Of a stretch of 64,000 nt of DNA, positions 44,674-56,369 are shown piece after piece (the stretch's first letter is position 1; every line of letters starts with the position of its first letter). The stretch spans positions 8,482,512-8,546,511 of the forward strand of contig OX465102.1 in NCBI GenBank assembly GCA_949987565.1. The letters run 5' to 3'. The translations under genes were made by a program, and so were the position numbers. The DNA is from Luidia sarsii. Taxonomy: Eukaryota; Echinodermata; Asteroidea; Paxillosida; Luidiidae. The notes under the pieces were generated by a model. That model was given only the letters and a program-made list of their open reading frames with translations, made no database searches and was not told the DNA's origin.

Positions 44674-44854
44674 CCAGTCTCAGGAAACGGTTTCGATTGG
44701 TTAGGACTCCGCTCGCACGTACTACGCGTGCGATCGATCTTGTATGTTTTCATGAATGCACCATTCACAACGTACAGTACATGTCATGTAGGCTACATCA
44801 CGTACGCGTACGCGGATATGTACACACTACAGTACATGCACATGTACACCCATA

Positions 44855-44886
44855 CATGTACATGTACATGTACATGTACATGTACA
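44855..44886. repeat. (TACATG)n tract
   Basis: Uninterrupted TACATG units just inside the MULE left end; a similar tract lies just outside its right end at about 53,297. Confidence 0.9.
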
Positions 44887-45224
44887 ATACTAATGTACAC
44901 TGTACGTGGCAGTTATTATTTATTAATCAATATTATGTCTATGGCTTCATTGTCGTTGTTGGTTGTAGTAGTAAAGGTAGTATCAAAGACAATTCACTCA
45001 AACGCCTGGATCTTGGTTTCCACCTCATCACCATTTCTTTCTCTATTTATTGGCTTTTAATTATTTGAAACTTAAGGGCAATTATGATGCAATCAAGGTT
45101 CCATGCAATTAATATTTTGCCTGTATCTTATAGTTGGGAAAAGGTGTATCAAAAATCTTCCATCATGTGTTCATTTCCTTCCTGGATGTTGAAGACATAC
45201 AAATTCTCTACAGTGCTTTGAAGT

Positions 45225-45810
45225 TCAACTCAGCTCATTCAGGTTCTCTCTGAGCAAAGTATCACCCTTGAGACTGCCCATCAGGACATCAATAATTTGG
45301 ACTCCAAAATTCGTTCCATTTATTCTGAAAGTCAGTTTAAGGATCTCATCAATGAAGAGATTAAGAACGGTCTCTCTAATATAAATTACCGGTATGTTCT
45401 TACTGACAGGAAAATAACTAAGGAAAAGCATCATATCCTGCATACCTCAGACCGTCTGGTCAGTGCCATTCCTAAACCACCAGTCTTGCCTTTCAGATGC
45501 ACTCGTAACCTGCATGACTAAATTGTCGGAGCAGAGGTTCCACCTTTGTAGTTTGTACACTTCCATTTCTCTCAAATTTAGTGTACAGTACATCCAAATG
45601 TGTTGTTTGCAAAACTTTAGAAATACTGATAGGACCTATGGTCACTTGCTCAACCTCTAACATTATATTTACATGTATACCTCATCTCATGTCAAGTGTG
45701 TAATGTTCAATATGTTGGTAAGACAAAACACACACTGGAAAACGCATCGATCTACAGAGGTTGATGGGGTATTATTGTAAGCCCAGACTAACTTTGGTGT
45801 GGGAGCAGGA
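45225..45810 (+). pseudogene. Penelope-like element C-terminus with GIY-YIG endonuclease fragment
   Basis: The plus strand reads HHILHTSDRLVSAIPKPPVL and FRCTRNLHD, matching the PLE thumb/linker (PKPPxLxFRRxxNLRD). It continues, frame-broken, through KCVVCKTL, a TSNIIF block and QVCNVQYVGKTKHTL, the YIG-containing half of a GIY-YIG nuclease preceded by its CxxC. At least three frame changes occur and the RT is absent, so it is a dead 5'-truncated copy. It belongs to a PLE type that has the endonuclease, unlike the copy at 4.3-6.3 kb. It lies between the MULE TIR and the MULE gene's 3' end, i.e. inserted into the MULE. Confidence 0.7.
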
Positions 45811-45865
45811 TACAGTTGTAGTTGTTGCTGAAGGGCCGAAGGTAAGGGTTGGCTTCGAACAGGCT

Positions 45866-45911
45866 GGTAGAGCTCTGGCTTAATTCTGCAGAGTTAAGCC
45901 AGAGCTCTACC
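45866..45911. repeat. Short perfect hairpin
   Basis: GGTAGAGCTCTGGCTTAA and its inverted copy, arms of 18 bp, about 10-bp loop. It lies just downstream of the PLE fragment. Confidence 0.85.
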
Positions 45912-45919
45912 ATCCATGG

Positions 45920-46447
45920 ATGGGGGACCTTACTTTATACAAAAATAATGGGGACTGAGCAGTGGTGGTTGTTACCTTTAAAGGACATGTCTTCATCCCA
46001 TGTTGAATATTCAAGTCTACACTAATGATCTAAGATTCAACAAGGGATTGGTGGTTGGTGGAGAAACTACAGCCTATAGTCAGTAGAGGAGATGGAATAC
46101 TGTAATGAGGATAGTGTTTTTCCTAATAAGGGCCTACATGTGGTTGTCTTGTCTTAACCATAAACACACTTTCTCAGAAGAGTGGCCATAAACAATGATG
46201 TCATGAGACAAGCTTCACATACCTAAGGGGATTAGTCACTACTGGACATGGTCCACAGGGGCATGGCTGGGGTGGACCATGGGGTGGACATTAGGCAAGG
46301 TTACATGTGTATATTTGAGAATGGAGGAATAACCAGGAATGAAAGCTTATTCAATTATACACTGCGCTAATTGAGAGGAGCTGAATTTAGGGCTTACAAT
46401 GGTGTCTTATTTAGCACTGTGAGTCCTTCCTAAGGACATGTTCACGG
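45920..46447. other. Downstream flank of the MULE gene
   Basis: No gene is seen. It would contain the 3' UTR of the minus-strand MULE gene. Confidence 0.5.
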
Positions 46448-49400
46448 TCACACAGTGACCCAAACTGTGTGGAGCCAGTTTCCTGTGCCTTGGAGTGGGC
46501 AACAGTGCAGAGGTACATGTAGCAGTATGCCTAGCATAGGCATGCTCACTTCTTGTGGTTTTTGAAGGTCGACCGGAACCAATTTGTCTCCCCCTCTTCC
46601 CATATGGGTCCTTCTCCTGGCAGTAGCAGTTGGCTGCACCCCTATCTTCCTTGTCCCAGCCAGATTTAATCGCTTGACAGCAAGTTTCTTCGCAGATGCC
46701 CCTCTCCTCATTAGTGCGGGTGCTGCACCACAGTACTTAGCAAAAGCATGCATGCTAGATGCTAGGTGGCTGTCAGTGTGTATGTTGCTACACTGCTTGA
46801 GCATCGCCTCTAAAGCTGGTACAAATGTTTCTGGGCAGGTCCCCACTTTCTCCATGACTCTGTCACAGAATTCAGTCTGCAACCTCTCTCTGAGATCTGT
46901 AATATACATATAAAAAACCAAAACACATAATGCAAGGGGATGTCACATATTGTGTGTTTAGGCAAATTCTGGGCAGATCTGATTAGGGCATAAATGAAAA
47001 AGCAGTTGAAACAACAAAATTTACCGGTTTGTGAATATGTTGCCACATTGGAGGATGGGGCGGCAGAAGGCTCTCCTAGATCATCCTGGATATTGCTTGA
47101 TAGCTCTTCAACTTCTACCAGGCTTTCTTGGACGGCAGGTTCATGTGCTGACTCATTTTGCAATCCAGCAAACCAGCCTGATTCAGGAGCATCATGACCT
47201 ATTGGAATGAAAAATGAATATAAGAAATATCATATTTATATAATAATATATTTATATAATAATATTTTATGATACAACTTTTAATGAAAAGCGCTCAAAC
47301 TCACTGAAGAAAGGGATAACTCATAAATTTGACCCAGGTGAGAAAAGAAAGACCCTAGACTTTTGTTGAATGTAATTACATACATCTGTTTTTGAAAAAA
47401 ACTAGAATACCAACTTATACACAAGCACAACCAAGCTGGACTGATACAGTTTTGTCAATGTCTGACTTTTGACCCCTTGTGTGATATGACCCAATTTAAT
47501 CAGTTGATGAATTCTCACATTCACAAGAGCTATTTCACAGGGTTGGCTGCAAAGGTTTGGCAAAATCAAAATCATTTAAACTAGGCTTCATGAACCTAAA
47601 AATCAATGGAAAACAGCGGCACTTTTTCTATGCTGCTTCTAATATAAATTCAAGAACAAAATTCATATCACCAATATTTGCACATTTAGTATAAACTTCT
47701 GTCTGGAGTATGTACCTGTAGCAATTCTGTATAAAAGGATCTTGGAGCCAATGTCGGCTGTGGGTACAAAGTTCATGGATGTGACGTGGTGGTACTTGAC
47801 AACAGCAGCCTGGTGTTTGCATGGCCCTCCTGTCCTTCCTACATGACATGTGCAGCATCCAACTTGGGTGTCAACATGGTACTCCAAGCCAGCTTGACTA
47901 TGGCTCACTGTTTCGGATATCTGCATTATATGGAAAATTGGAGTTCAGCAAGCAATAATGGTGAGATTCTTACACATTGTTGAACTCAATGTCCCATGCT
48001 GTGAGATGTGGGCATGTATTCATTGTCTTGGTGATGGGCCAAATGACTAAATAAGATGCAATTAAATTAAATGAAATACAGTAATAAAAAATAAGGAAGT
48101 AATAACAAGAAATGATAATAAATTGGTAAATTAGTTTCTTTCATTTTATATTCATTGGGTACCGTAGTACTTTTTTTAAGAGAGCTAACTTATTACAAAG
48201 AAGTGTACCTTGGTGATGTCTTGATAGGTAATATTGCCAGGATTGACCATACTTCGGCTGGACAGGACATGATCCAAACGCCCATTAGCAACATCAAGAA
48301 TCCTTCTCTCATAATATTCCTGCAGATGACTGGAAAGGAAGTCTGCAACTTGGGCAACGTTAAAGGCCTTGGTCCTTGCTAAAATCCGGTCTTTCAACAC
48401 GCGCATAGCGGCCTCACAATAGTTGTTTGTTGTGTTGCCCCTTAGTGGCAGATCCGTCCTGTATGAGCACGCCCATTCCTGCCTCCTTGAGTATGCACTG
48501 GCCAGATAGTCCCTGTAAGACCTGGGAGTGGTGAAGACAGAATTTAAACAAATAAGAAATTTGGATGATAATGCTGCAAATGTTGACAAAGTTGCTGAAT
48601 AGTTTACAATAGTCTGAATATCCTTTTATGCTGCACCAATGCTACTAATAATTGTAATAAAATTGATGAAGAACAAGCATGTACAGTGCATAAAAACCAC
48701 TCACTTCTTAATGGTCAGATCAGACATACTGGAGTGAAAAAAATTAGCAGTTTCCTCAGGAGTTGAGGCGAAAATCATCCTTCTCATGTGAGTAAGGTAG
48801 TTTGGCCTGTCAGCAAGTGGGATTTGGTGTGTGCTGCTCCATAACCACCTCCATGTGGCCTGTAAGAGGTGGAAGGAACACAACAGCAGCTTGGCTTGTG
48901 GAAAAGCCTCCTTCAGCGCCTGTCGGTCAGCCATACAGTCATCTGTAATGAATAGCTGTGGGCCGCTGGCACCCCTTCCACCAAAGCATCCTTCTGGCAA
49001 GATGGTCTGCAGTAGCCGTAGGGCAGCTGCAATTGTAGCCTGTGTTTCTGATGTTGTGATCAGGATCCCAAGAGGAAGCCCACCAACACATGAGTGTGTG
49101 AGCATCACAAACACCTTGCAATTGTGACGGTCCATATTGCTGGATGCATCCATGAATCACAGTTCTCCAGAAAAGGAGTGCAATGTATGGACGCGTTGCA
49201 TTAAAGGCGTGCAGATGGCCACGATGAGCTGGTTGTCAGCAACCTCAACAGCCATCTTTCCGTCTTGGGCATTATACTGATCAGCAAGTTCTTTCAAACT
49301 GGTTAGCATCTCTTGATCACCACTGGCAGAACCATAATTAGATTCGAAAATCTTCCGATACAACCTTAAGAAAGTAAAATGGTAAAAAGGCAACATCCCA

Positions 49401-51633
49401 TAAAAACCTTTTGTAATGAAGAAGTGGACTTTAATATGGAGAGGTAAAAGAATGTATTCTATTATAAAGAAAAAAAATTCCTTGTCTTGTTGGATTCCAT
49501 CCTATTTCACACAAAAGTTGGAAAAGTTGTCAGAGTAACTAAGCATTTCAAGCAATCAGGGTTTGTAGATGGCCTTTAACAGAAAATCTGAAAATTAAAA
49601 TCTTTTCAGCAGGGTGTTTACTGGAAGTATGAGAATGCGTATAAGTTCTCATTATTTGCTAATGCACTTGCCTTAATTATTACCCTAAACTGCAAGTCAG
49701 TCTTATTAGCAGTATTTTAAACCAACGCTCACTAATATAGCAATTTAAACAGACAACTTTACTCAGACCATTAAATTATTTCATGTAATCTCGTTCTTGT
49801 AAAAGGTGCAAATATACTCCTCACCTGCTGCAGTACTGTAGATCAGGACATACAGATCGATCACCAGCCACTTTGTAGTATTGGTCCCCATGTTCCAACT
49901 GTAAATCATACTTAAGGGCCTCAAGTGCAGCAGTGGGACCATACTTCTTGTAGAACAGTGAGGTTAGTTTCTCCTCCGTTGCCTTGGATACATCTCGATG
50001 TCTCAGAGACTGCTGCGCACAGGATGTTGTGATTATGTTCATACTTGAAACTTATCACAGTTGGAAACTGAAGGAGATAGTTGTCTGTCTTGTTTCTGCA
50101 AATAAAAGAAAAGTGTAGATTGTTTCATTTCCAATCAAGGTTTTCTTTACTTTGGGAAACTTTCATTTCAAAAAAAAATCTGCAGACTTTTAGACACAAA
50201 TATAGATACTTACATTCAAAACTATCAGGAGTGATTTAAGAATGAAATCTTAACAAAAAATAAGTCAAGTATTGACCAAGTGTCTACTCAATACATGTAC
50301 ACTGATCATCTATTTGGCATAATAACTTCAGAAGACACAGACTGATGTATGGATTAAAAACTGTCCTTATGGTTTCTGTTAATGCTTAAATTACTAATAT
50401 TTTGCTTTTGATTATATTATTGCAATTGTCACATGTTCCTTACCTTGACTTCCTGTTTTCAGCATTCGTGGTAGTCTTCACAGTGATGGTGAATGTGGTT
50501 GGGCACTTTGTATCTTTACTCTGGGTTTTCCTTTTCTCATTGGTGCCTGCTTTGGCCCGAGTATTGTGATGACATCTGTACGTTTTCTGTGTCAAGTGAT
50601 AAGGATACAAAACACTTTTCACGATCTATAAGATTTAGCTGGCCACATGTACATGCACAAATGAGAACTTAGAATGTAGTTAAAATGCTTGTAGGGCAAA
50701 CATTTTAGTAAGTTGTTTTGCTTTCACAAAGGCTGATCCACATTTACACATATGTGGATATTATATCCCACTTCGATGGATATCCCACATCTGTTGCTGT
50801 TAATATTATTTGTTTATTAAATTATGTTATCTCTCTTTTTTAAACTGTAATTTATTCCTTGCGACTGGTGTTTTTTAAAATCATGTTGATAGAGTAGCTA
50901 GTGATTCTATCTGCTTGATACCTCATTTGACACTTCTTTGATTACCTCCCTGTTTGAGGCAAAATTAATCCCTGTCAGGCCTCTATTATTCAAGTTACAA
51001 TACAAGTGCCAACTGGCAAATACAGGTACATGTACCAAGTTTGCACCTTTGCAAAGGCAAAGTTAATCAAGTTCCATCACCATTTTACTGAGGGAGGAGC
51101 AGATATGTCACTCTGAATCAATCATTCTCAATCAAACATGAAAATAATGTTTTTGACGTTTGAAAGTTGGCAAAGATGTTGGAAAGCATTAATTTTCTAG
51201 AAATAAATCGATTGCCCCCCCCCCAAAAAAAATGCAGGCCAAAGGCAGAATGACAGGGACAAAACAGACAGGGAAGAAAGAAAGTAACATGGATATGGAT
51301 GACAGACAAAGGACAAAGGGGATTCTGCCTTTTTATATTTACATTTCGATCATTTTAGTCAGTAAGCAGTTTGCAACATTTTAACATATTACTTTTAATT
51401 GCAAAAATTGTTAGATGCTGGCTTACTTTGAACAGAACATATCTCTGAGTGGAGATGAAGGTCTTCAAAACCCGCCAAGTGCAGAATGAGGATTCCTCAA
51501 AGTCCTTCACCCACTGTTTAGCACCATCTTCATCCCTAATGTCTACCCTGATGACACCTGAAAAGCTGAAGGTGGGTCCAGGATGTTCATCAATTGTGCA
51601 AACATGGTAATCATACCCAGTGGGCAGAATCTC
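46448..51633 (-). pseudogene. MULE transposase / SWIM zinc-finger gene, 8 exons
   Basis: Minus-strand exons: 51633-51427, 50586-50454, 50095-49825, 49364-48705, 48521-48209, 47920-47716, 47198-47025, 46896-46448. Phases agree at every junction. The N-terminus has a WRKY/GCM-type C2HxH DNA-binding region (YRCHHNTR, KCPTTF, YEHNHN). Exon 4 has the MULE core: first Asp in MDASSNMDRHNCKVF, second in FITDDCMADR, and the C(2)H block LLCSFHLLQATWRWLW. Exon 5 has NTTNNYCEAAMRVLKDR, a likely site of the catalytic Glu. Exon 6 is a SWIM finger, CCTCHVGRTGGPCKH. The enzyme would cut the MULE TIRs. Lesions: a 1-nt shift near 50,010 (before RHRDVS) and TGA at 49,157-49,159 just before MDASSN. Upstream exons were not found. 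The surrounding TIRs show it is an element gene, not a host gene. Confidence 0.9.
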
Positions 51634-51639
51634 CTGGGG

Positions 51640-53190
51640 GATAAAGACAAAGGGGAGAAAGAACATTATGTAAAAATCTGTGGAGGAAATACCTTCTCAT
51701 AAATGTTCGAATCATTTACAGCGGATGTACACTGCTTTCTGTTTAGCGCCACCCCTAGGACAACAATGATATTTGGCAGAGATAGTACATTTCTGCTTTC
51801 CATACTGTAGGATTTGCAGTTCCCTACATCTCATCAGTTTCTTGTTTCTTTGTATTGTGTGATTTTTGAAGGCAGCTTAATTTTGGTTGTCTTAAGATTT
51901 TGTGATGTGATGTTTTACTTTTTGATATTTAACCTTGTACAGTTTTTTTTGTAATTAATTTCATCGGGTTGGTCAGCTTGTTTAAGGAAACTATATCACT
52001 TTTCTGCCCTGTTGTTAGTATAAATTTCTATAGAGGTTTGGTATTTTAATCCAAGTTGAAAACAAGTGGGAGATGAAACTCGGTGCTGCCACAGTTTTCC
52101 TCACTTTCCTGAAACTTGATTTACTGTTAGACTTGTATAAGTTGGTGGTCAACAGGCCCGCAATTTTTTGGATATCCTGAATTTGTGTTGAATAGGTGCT
52201 GTATTACCTACTCCTAGGCTTACTGTGTCAAAAATGGGTTTACATGCATGTACATGTACAGGTGATATCCTAGCCCCAGGGCTATGTGCTTGGAAAAGAG
52301 TGATAGGCCCTTGGTTGTCCTTGGTGTTTAGCATGACCAGTGGAAGAGAGATTTCTCTGAATTGCCCTTCCAATGGGAGTGGACAGGACTTGGATTGACC
52401 ATGTGTACTTTTAGGATGGAGTCAACTGAAGAATGCCTATGTTTTCTTGTGAATAGCTAATGAGCAGCCTTCCTAAAAATCCGGTTAGGTCAGAACAGTT
52501 CCTGTAGGCTGAAGTGAGACTGTGTTTAAAAGGTTTTCTTGTGTAATTACCATGACCATGTGCTTAATCATGTATTCCTTTTGTGTTTTTCTTCAGCTGT
52601 TTAATTATTATTAAGGATACTGCCTGTTGGAACATATGGCAATCAGTATTAGCACTGTGTTTGGTTGTTTATTTATTTTTTTATATATTTTGTTGGTTGT
52701 TTCAGATTAATTGATGTTGTTTGAGTTTTGTTTTTATTTTTCCCAATCTGGAAGTTTTTTGCAGACTCTTAACTTGTTTTTTTTTTTTGAAGTCAGAAGA
52801 AAAGCTCCACCGTTCTGTTTGTTTGCATAACTTAGAGTAAGACTTCCTCTCCCTGTCCCAACTCTTTTCAGTATTTTTCTCCGCTTCACTAAGCAGATTA
52901 AGACAATCAAGGAGAAACCTCCATGCCTAGGCTATACAATGTACAAACCAATGATTTTGTTAACTTTTTAGCTACTGAAAACAAAGTGCGTAACTAGTTT
53001 AGTGCTACTGCTACTCGTACCATCAATCATATTTTACTGATTATGTCTAATTGAAATTTTTAAAAAAAGAATATCGAGAGTAGTGGACATACCTGCAAAC
53101 CGGCGGAATCCATGCTGTCGATGTCCACTGAACTTTAGTGCGCGCGCACACACACCTGAAGCCTGCCCCCCCCCCTCCCCTCACCGAGCA
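51640..53190. other. 5' region of the MULE
   Basis: T-rich and AT-rich sequence between the first visible exon and the right TIR. A first coding exon and promoter must lie here or be lost. I could not identify either. Confidence 0.45.
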
Positions 53191-53193
53191 GAC

Positions 53194-53262
53194 GTTATGA
53201 ATATTCATGACAAAATGCTAATTTTGGCCTCGGTTGTTTACGGGGAAAAAAGGCGCGACCGG
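53194..53262. repeat. MULE right TIR
   Basis: GTTATGAATATTCATG then GCTAATTTTGGCCTCGGTTG and TTTACGG, mirror of 44,603-44,673. Confidence 0.8.
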
Positions 53263-54560
53263 GGGGGGGGGCAGAAACGTTTGTATAGCACTACAATGTA
53301 CATGTACATGTACATGTACATGTACTGTACACTGTATAATAATGTACATGTACACCCACACGTACAGTACACACTCTACGTATGTACATGTACGTTGTCG
53401 TGTAGGCCCTACATACCCGCATGTGACAAAGTTGCATAGGTCTGTGTAAAACCATGGTAAAACTAAAACTCAAAAGTTGAAGTCTGTAAAATCATGGATC
53501 AGGAACAGCGGAAACGTCGGCGGCGTTCCGCAGGACGGGTAGTTCTGTCCCCTGTTTCGAAAAGAAGATCTGTGAAATAGAAGCAGGCAAGGTATCGTGC
53601 GAAGCACTCAGCAGAAATCGAAGCAAAATGGGAGGCGTCATTCATGATTCAGTGTGAAGTCGGACATGGGTCGGCCTGCAAGAACGGCTGCAGTGCAGGG
53701 ATGAGAACAATGACCATAGGCATCACCATCACTATGGCATTATGAATGACGAGTCTTGCAAGTGAGTACTCAAGCCGAATTTCCCCCATAGCCACTGTAC
53801 ATTAGTTTGTAAGTTAAAACTATTATTATTTAGGGCTTAGATTTGCAAATTGTTGGTCGGCCTAACACTGGATTGTTTTTATTGTCTAATTTGTCTTTGG
53901 GGAACCCCGTAACTATTCCATGAAGAGAAGAAAATACTGTTACAGCCAAGTTTCTCAAATTTTTCCCAGAAAATATTCTGTAACGACTAAGACCTTTGAA
54001 ATATCCTATGCCTCCATGGATAGACAATGTCATTTTCAAGTGTTTGAATCTAGTGAGAACATCGTAAATGGAATAGTTTCTCAAGTAACAATTACTGTAC
54101 CCGACATTTGGAAAACATTGTAAATTTGTAATGATTGAATATATTTTATTGTAAGGCCGTACAATTAATTTCATATTACATATGTATAAGGGTTAATTAT
54201 AATATTGTAATAATTGCTACTTTAGAATCCCCATTCCTATTTAGTCAGAGTAACTTGGACCCGACAAGTCACCCTTTTTTTATCGAATTTTGAAATTTTG
54301 AGAGTCGGGTGAGAAGAAAATTATACTTTATTTGTAGCTAAGTTTTGTCTTTTTCAATTGAATTTTCCTGTATCACTCTGTAGTCTCTAAATCATTTCTT
54401 CCAATTAAAGGAGATCTAAGTTACAAAATTACATTTCCAAGTGGTTGAATCTGGTTAGCAGCATCATAAATGGAACTGGGATTGAAGAGTAACAATCATT
54501 TCAATGTAGAGTTGGTTAAGTGTGCTGGATATTGATAAATGTTCAACAATTGTTTTACAG
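53263..54560. other. Spacer with (TACATG)n and a MITE relative
   Basis: A TACATG tract at 53,297-53,330 and a partial GGACCCGACAAGTCACC MITE at 54,243-54,305. A short ORF from ATG 53,494 (MDQEQRKRRRRSAGR, 28 codons, TAG) is followed in frame by another basic stretch (KQARYRAKHSAEIEAKW). It could be a dead first exon of the next gene, but this is unproven. Confidence 0.4.
54243..54305. repeat. Partial MITE relative
   Basis: AGAGTAACTTGGACCCGACA then AGTCACCCTTTTTTTATCGA, as in the arms at 24.9-25.1 kb and 39.84-39.91 kb; only one arm is present. Confidence 0.65.
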
Positions 54561-56365
54561 GAGTCATTCATCAGGCCCTGGATCCCCAGGATCAAGTCAT
54601 CAAGACAACCTTTTGCCACCTCAGCCCCTGTTGATTTTTCTAGTGCCCCAGTAAGGTAAGTCCTTTTAACATTACAGGCCAATTTCATAGGGAAAGAAAC
54701 CTCCAACAATTCCCAGGAATGTACTCCTAATTTTTGAGATTTCTTCTGAAAAGAGGGTCATTTTAACTACTACACTTGTGCAACTGCAAGTTTGGGGTTA
54801 GGGCACCTATGTTAATCCCAGGAAATTTCCGTGTAAGCAAGTTCAATGAAAAGTCCAACCATTAGGCCTATAAGGAGGTTACCTGCACTGTGCGGCAACT
54901 TATTTCATCATGAGGGAACTTACACATGTAGTTGAATTATTGAATTTGTAAATTGCTTTCCAATTCCAAATATTAAACTTTACAGACAAAACCGAGACTC
55001 AACAAATCATCACTCTTTGTGTTTACTTACCCTTTCATCTTTCCCCTCATGATCTTTCTTTTGTGTTTATTATTTTACCCTTTCATCTTTCCCTCTTTGA
55101 TCTTTTTTAGTGATTGTTACCTAAATTATCTTTCCCCACTGTGATCATTCCCCACTCCATGGCCTTCCATTATTTTGTTCCCCCTAGTCTGTCCACCAGC
55201 TTTCCCACTTGTTTGCCTCATTTTGTCCTCTGTCATCAGCTGCTTTCTTTTCCTACACTGTTTGTAGGCCTCTCTGTTTGTGTTATACTGTCTTCGTAAT
55301 TTTGCCTTTGAGAAAGGTCCTACTATACTAGGATTGAAACATCATGCCCTATAAGTTTTTTTTATGTATTTGTCATTGGTGCTTGAAGTTGACACAACCA
55401 GCTGTCAATAACTCTTATATATACAGCTTTATTTATAAGATTAGTTTATGACAGCTGACACTTCCTGGCATGCATAATTATGTGAATCACCAAATCTTCA
55501 AAATGTTTCCATTTTATTTTTGCAGCATAAGCGTTGACTACCAACATGATGGGGACTTTGTCTGCTTGGAGGACGCTGTTTCTGATGAAGGAGACCTGGA
55601 TGAGACATGGGAGCCTGTTGTCTCATTGAAGAGCAGGTAAGGCGCTGCAGCTCAAACACTTCAAATACATTGTTTTTGAAATCACAGAGGGTCGTTCTCT
55701 GTAATGTGGTTTGCCACAATGCTACTTGTTTGTTATGGTAGCGATTGAACTACATTTGTGATGTTTCATGCTTGAAGCTAAACTTGGTAAGATGCTATCG
55801 TACATGCAAACATTTATACTCAAACATAAGAATCATGACATGAAGCTATAACATAAAGATAAACATTTTTGTTTCTAATTTGCATGAAGTCATTTCCTTT
55901 GCTCCAATCTTTGAAGATTTGCTTTCTATTTTTGTATAAAATGTTTGGCTACTTTTCACCTCTGACATTGGTGTCTGAAATCATATTTTTGTTGGCCACA
56001 ATAATTGTGCTAATTTTCCACAAGCAGTCTGATGATCATCATGACATAAGAAGCAAGCTAAATAGTAATAATAATTTATAACTAAATATTGTTCGTCTTT
56101 TGTATGATTGAAATAGTCAACAGTCAATTTAGTAGAAGCGGTATTTCTTAACTGTCTTGAACATTTTGTGATTTTTTTTAGGGAAAATCTAGATGGTTTG
56201 GATTATATGGCAACCAATGAAGAGGCAGATGATGAAGAGACTGGGACAGAAAAGTCCTTCACAGGGAGTGGGCTGCAACGGGTGTTGAATAAATGTGAGG
56301 GCGCGGAGCAGACCAAGCTCTACATAATAACGGAGACAAGGCAGTGGGGGCTGAACAATCAATAA
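54561..56365 (+). CDS. Unidentified spliced gene, three linked exons
   Basis: Exons 54561-54655, 55526-55636 and 56182-56365 (TAA) have canonical acceptors (TTTTACAG, TTTGCAG, TTTTTTAG) and GTAAG donors, and their phases agree (phase 2, then phase 2). The product reads ESFIRPWIPRIKSS and SAPVDFSSAPV, then an acidic middle (VSDEGDLDETWEPVVSL, EEADDEETGTEKSF) and ends KLYIITETRQWGLNNQ. No known domain is recognised. Acidic linkers of this kind often precede the core of THAP-type transposase proteins (compare the 17.3-17.5 kb exon), but that link is speculative. The 5' exon is not secure, and the last exon may read past a lost donor. Confidence 0.45.
55308..55352 (+). repeat. Half copy of the GAAACGTCAGGCCC repeat, diverged
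   Basis: TTTGAGAAAGGTCCTACTAT then ACTAGGATTGAAACATCATG: same order as 21,975-22,026, with point changes. It lies in intron 1 of the unidentified gene. Confidence 0.7.
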
Positions 56366-56369
56366 TTAT

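Larger units (their letters stand above)
44603..53262. mobile_element. Mutator-like element (MULE) with its transposase gene
   Basis: Imperfect inverted repeats of about 70 bp bound the unit: left 44,603-44,673 (CCGTAACCAACCGAGGCCAA then AATTAGCAT..CATGAATATTCATAAC) and right 53,194-53,262 in mirror orientation, about 46 of 50 core bases matching. The minus-strand MULE transposase/SWIM gene (46,448-51,633) lies inside, and a PLE endonuclease fragment (45.2-45.8 kb) is inserted. Homopolymers at both outer edges prevent finding the duplication. The left end abuts the RecQ transposon with only about 17 bp between. Confidence 0.75.
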
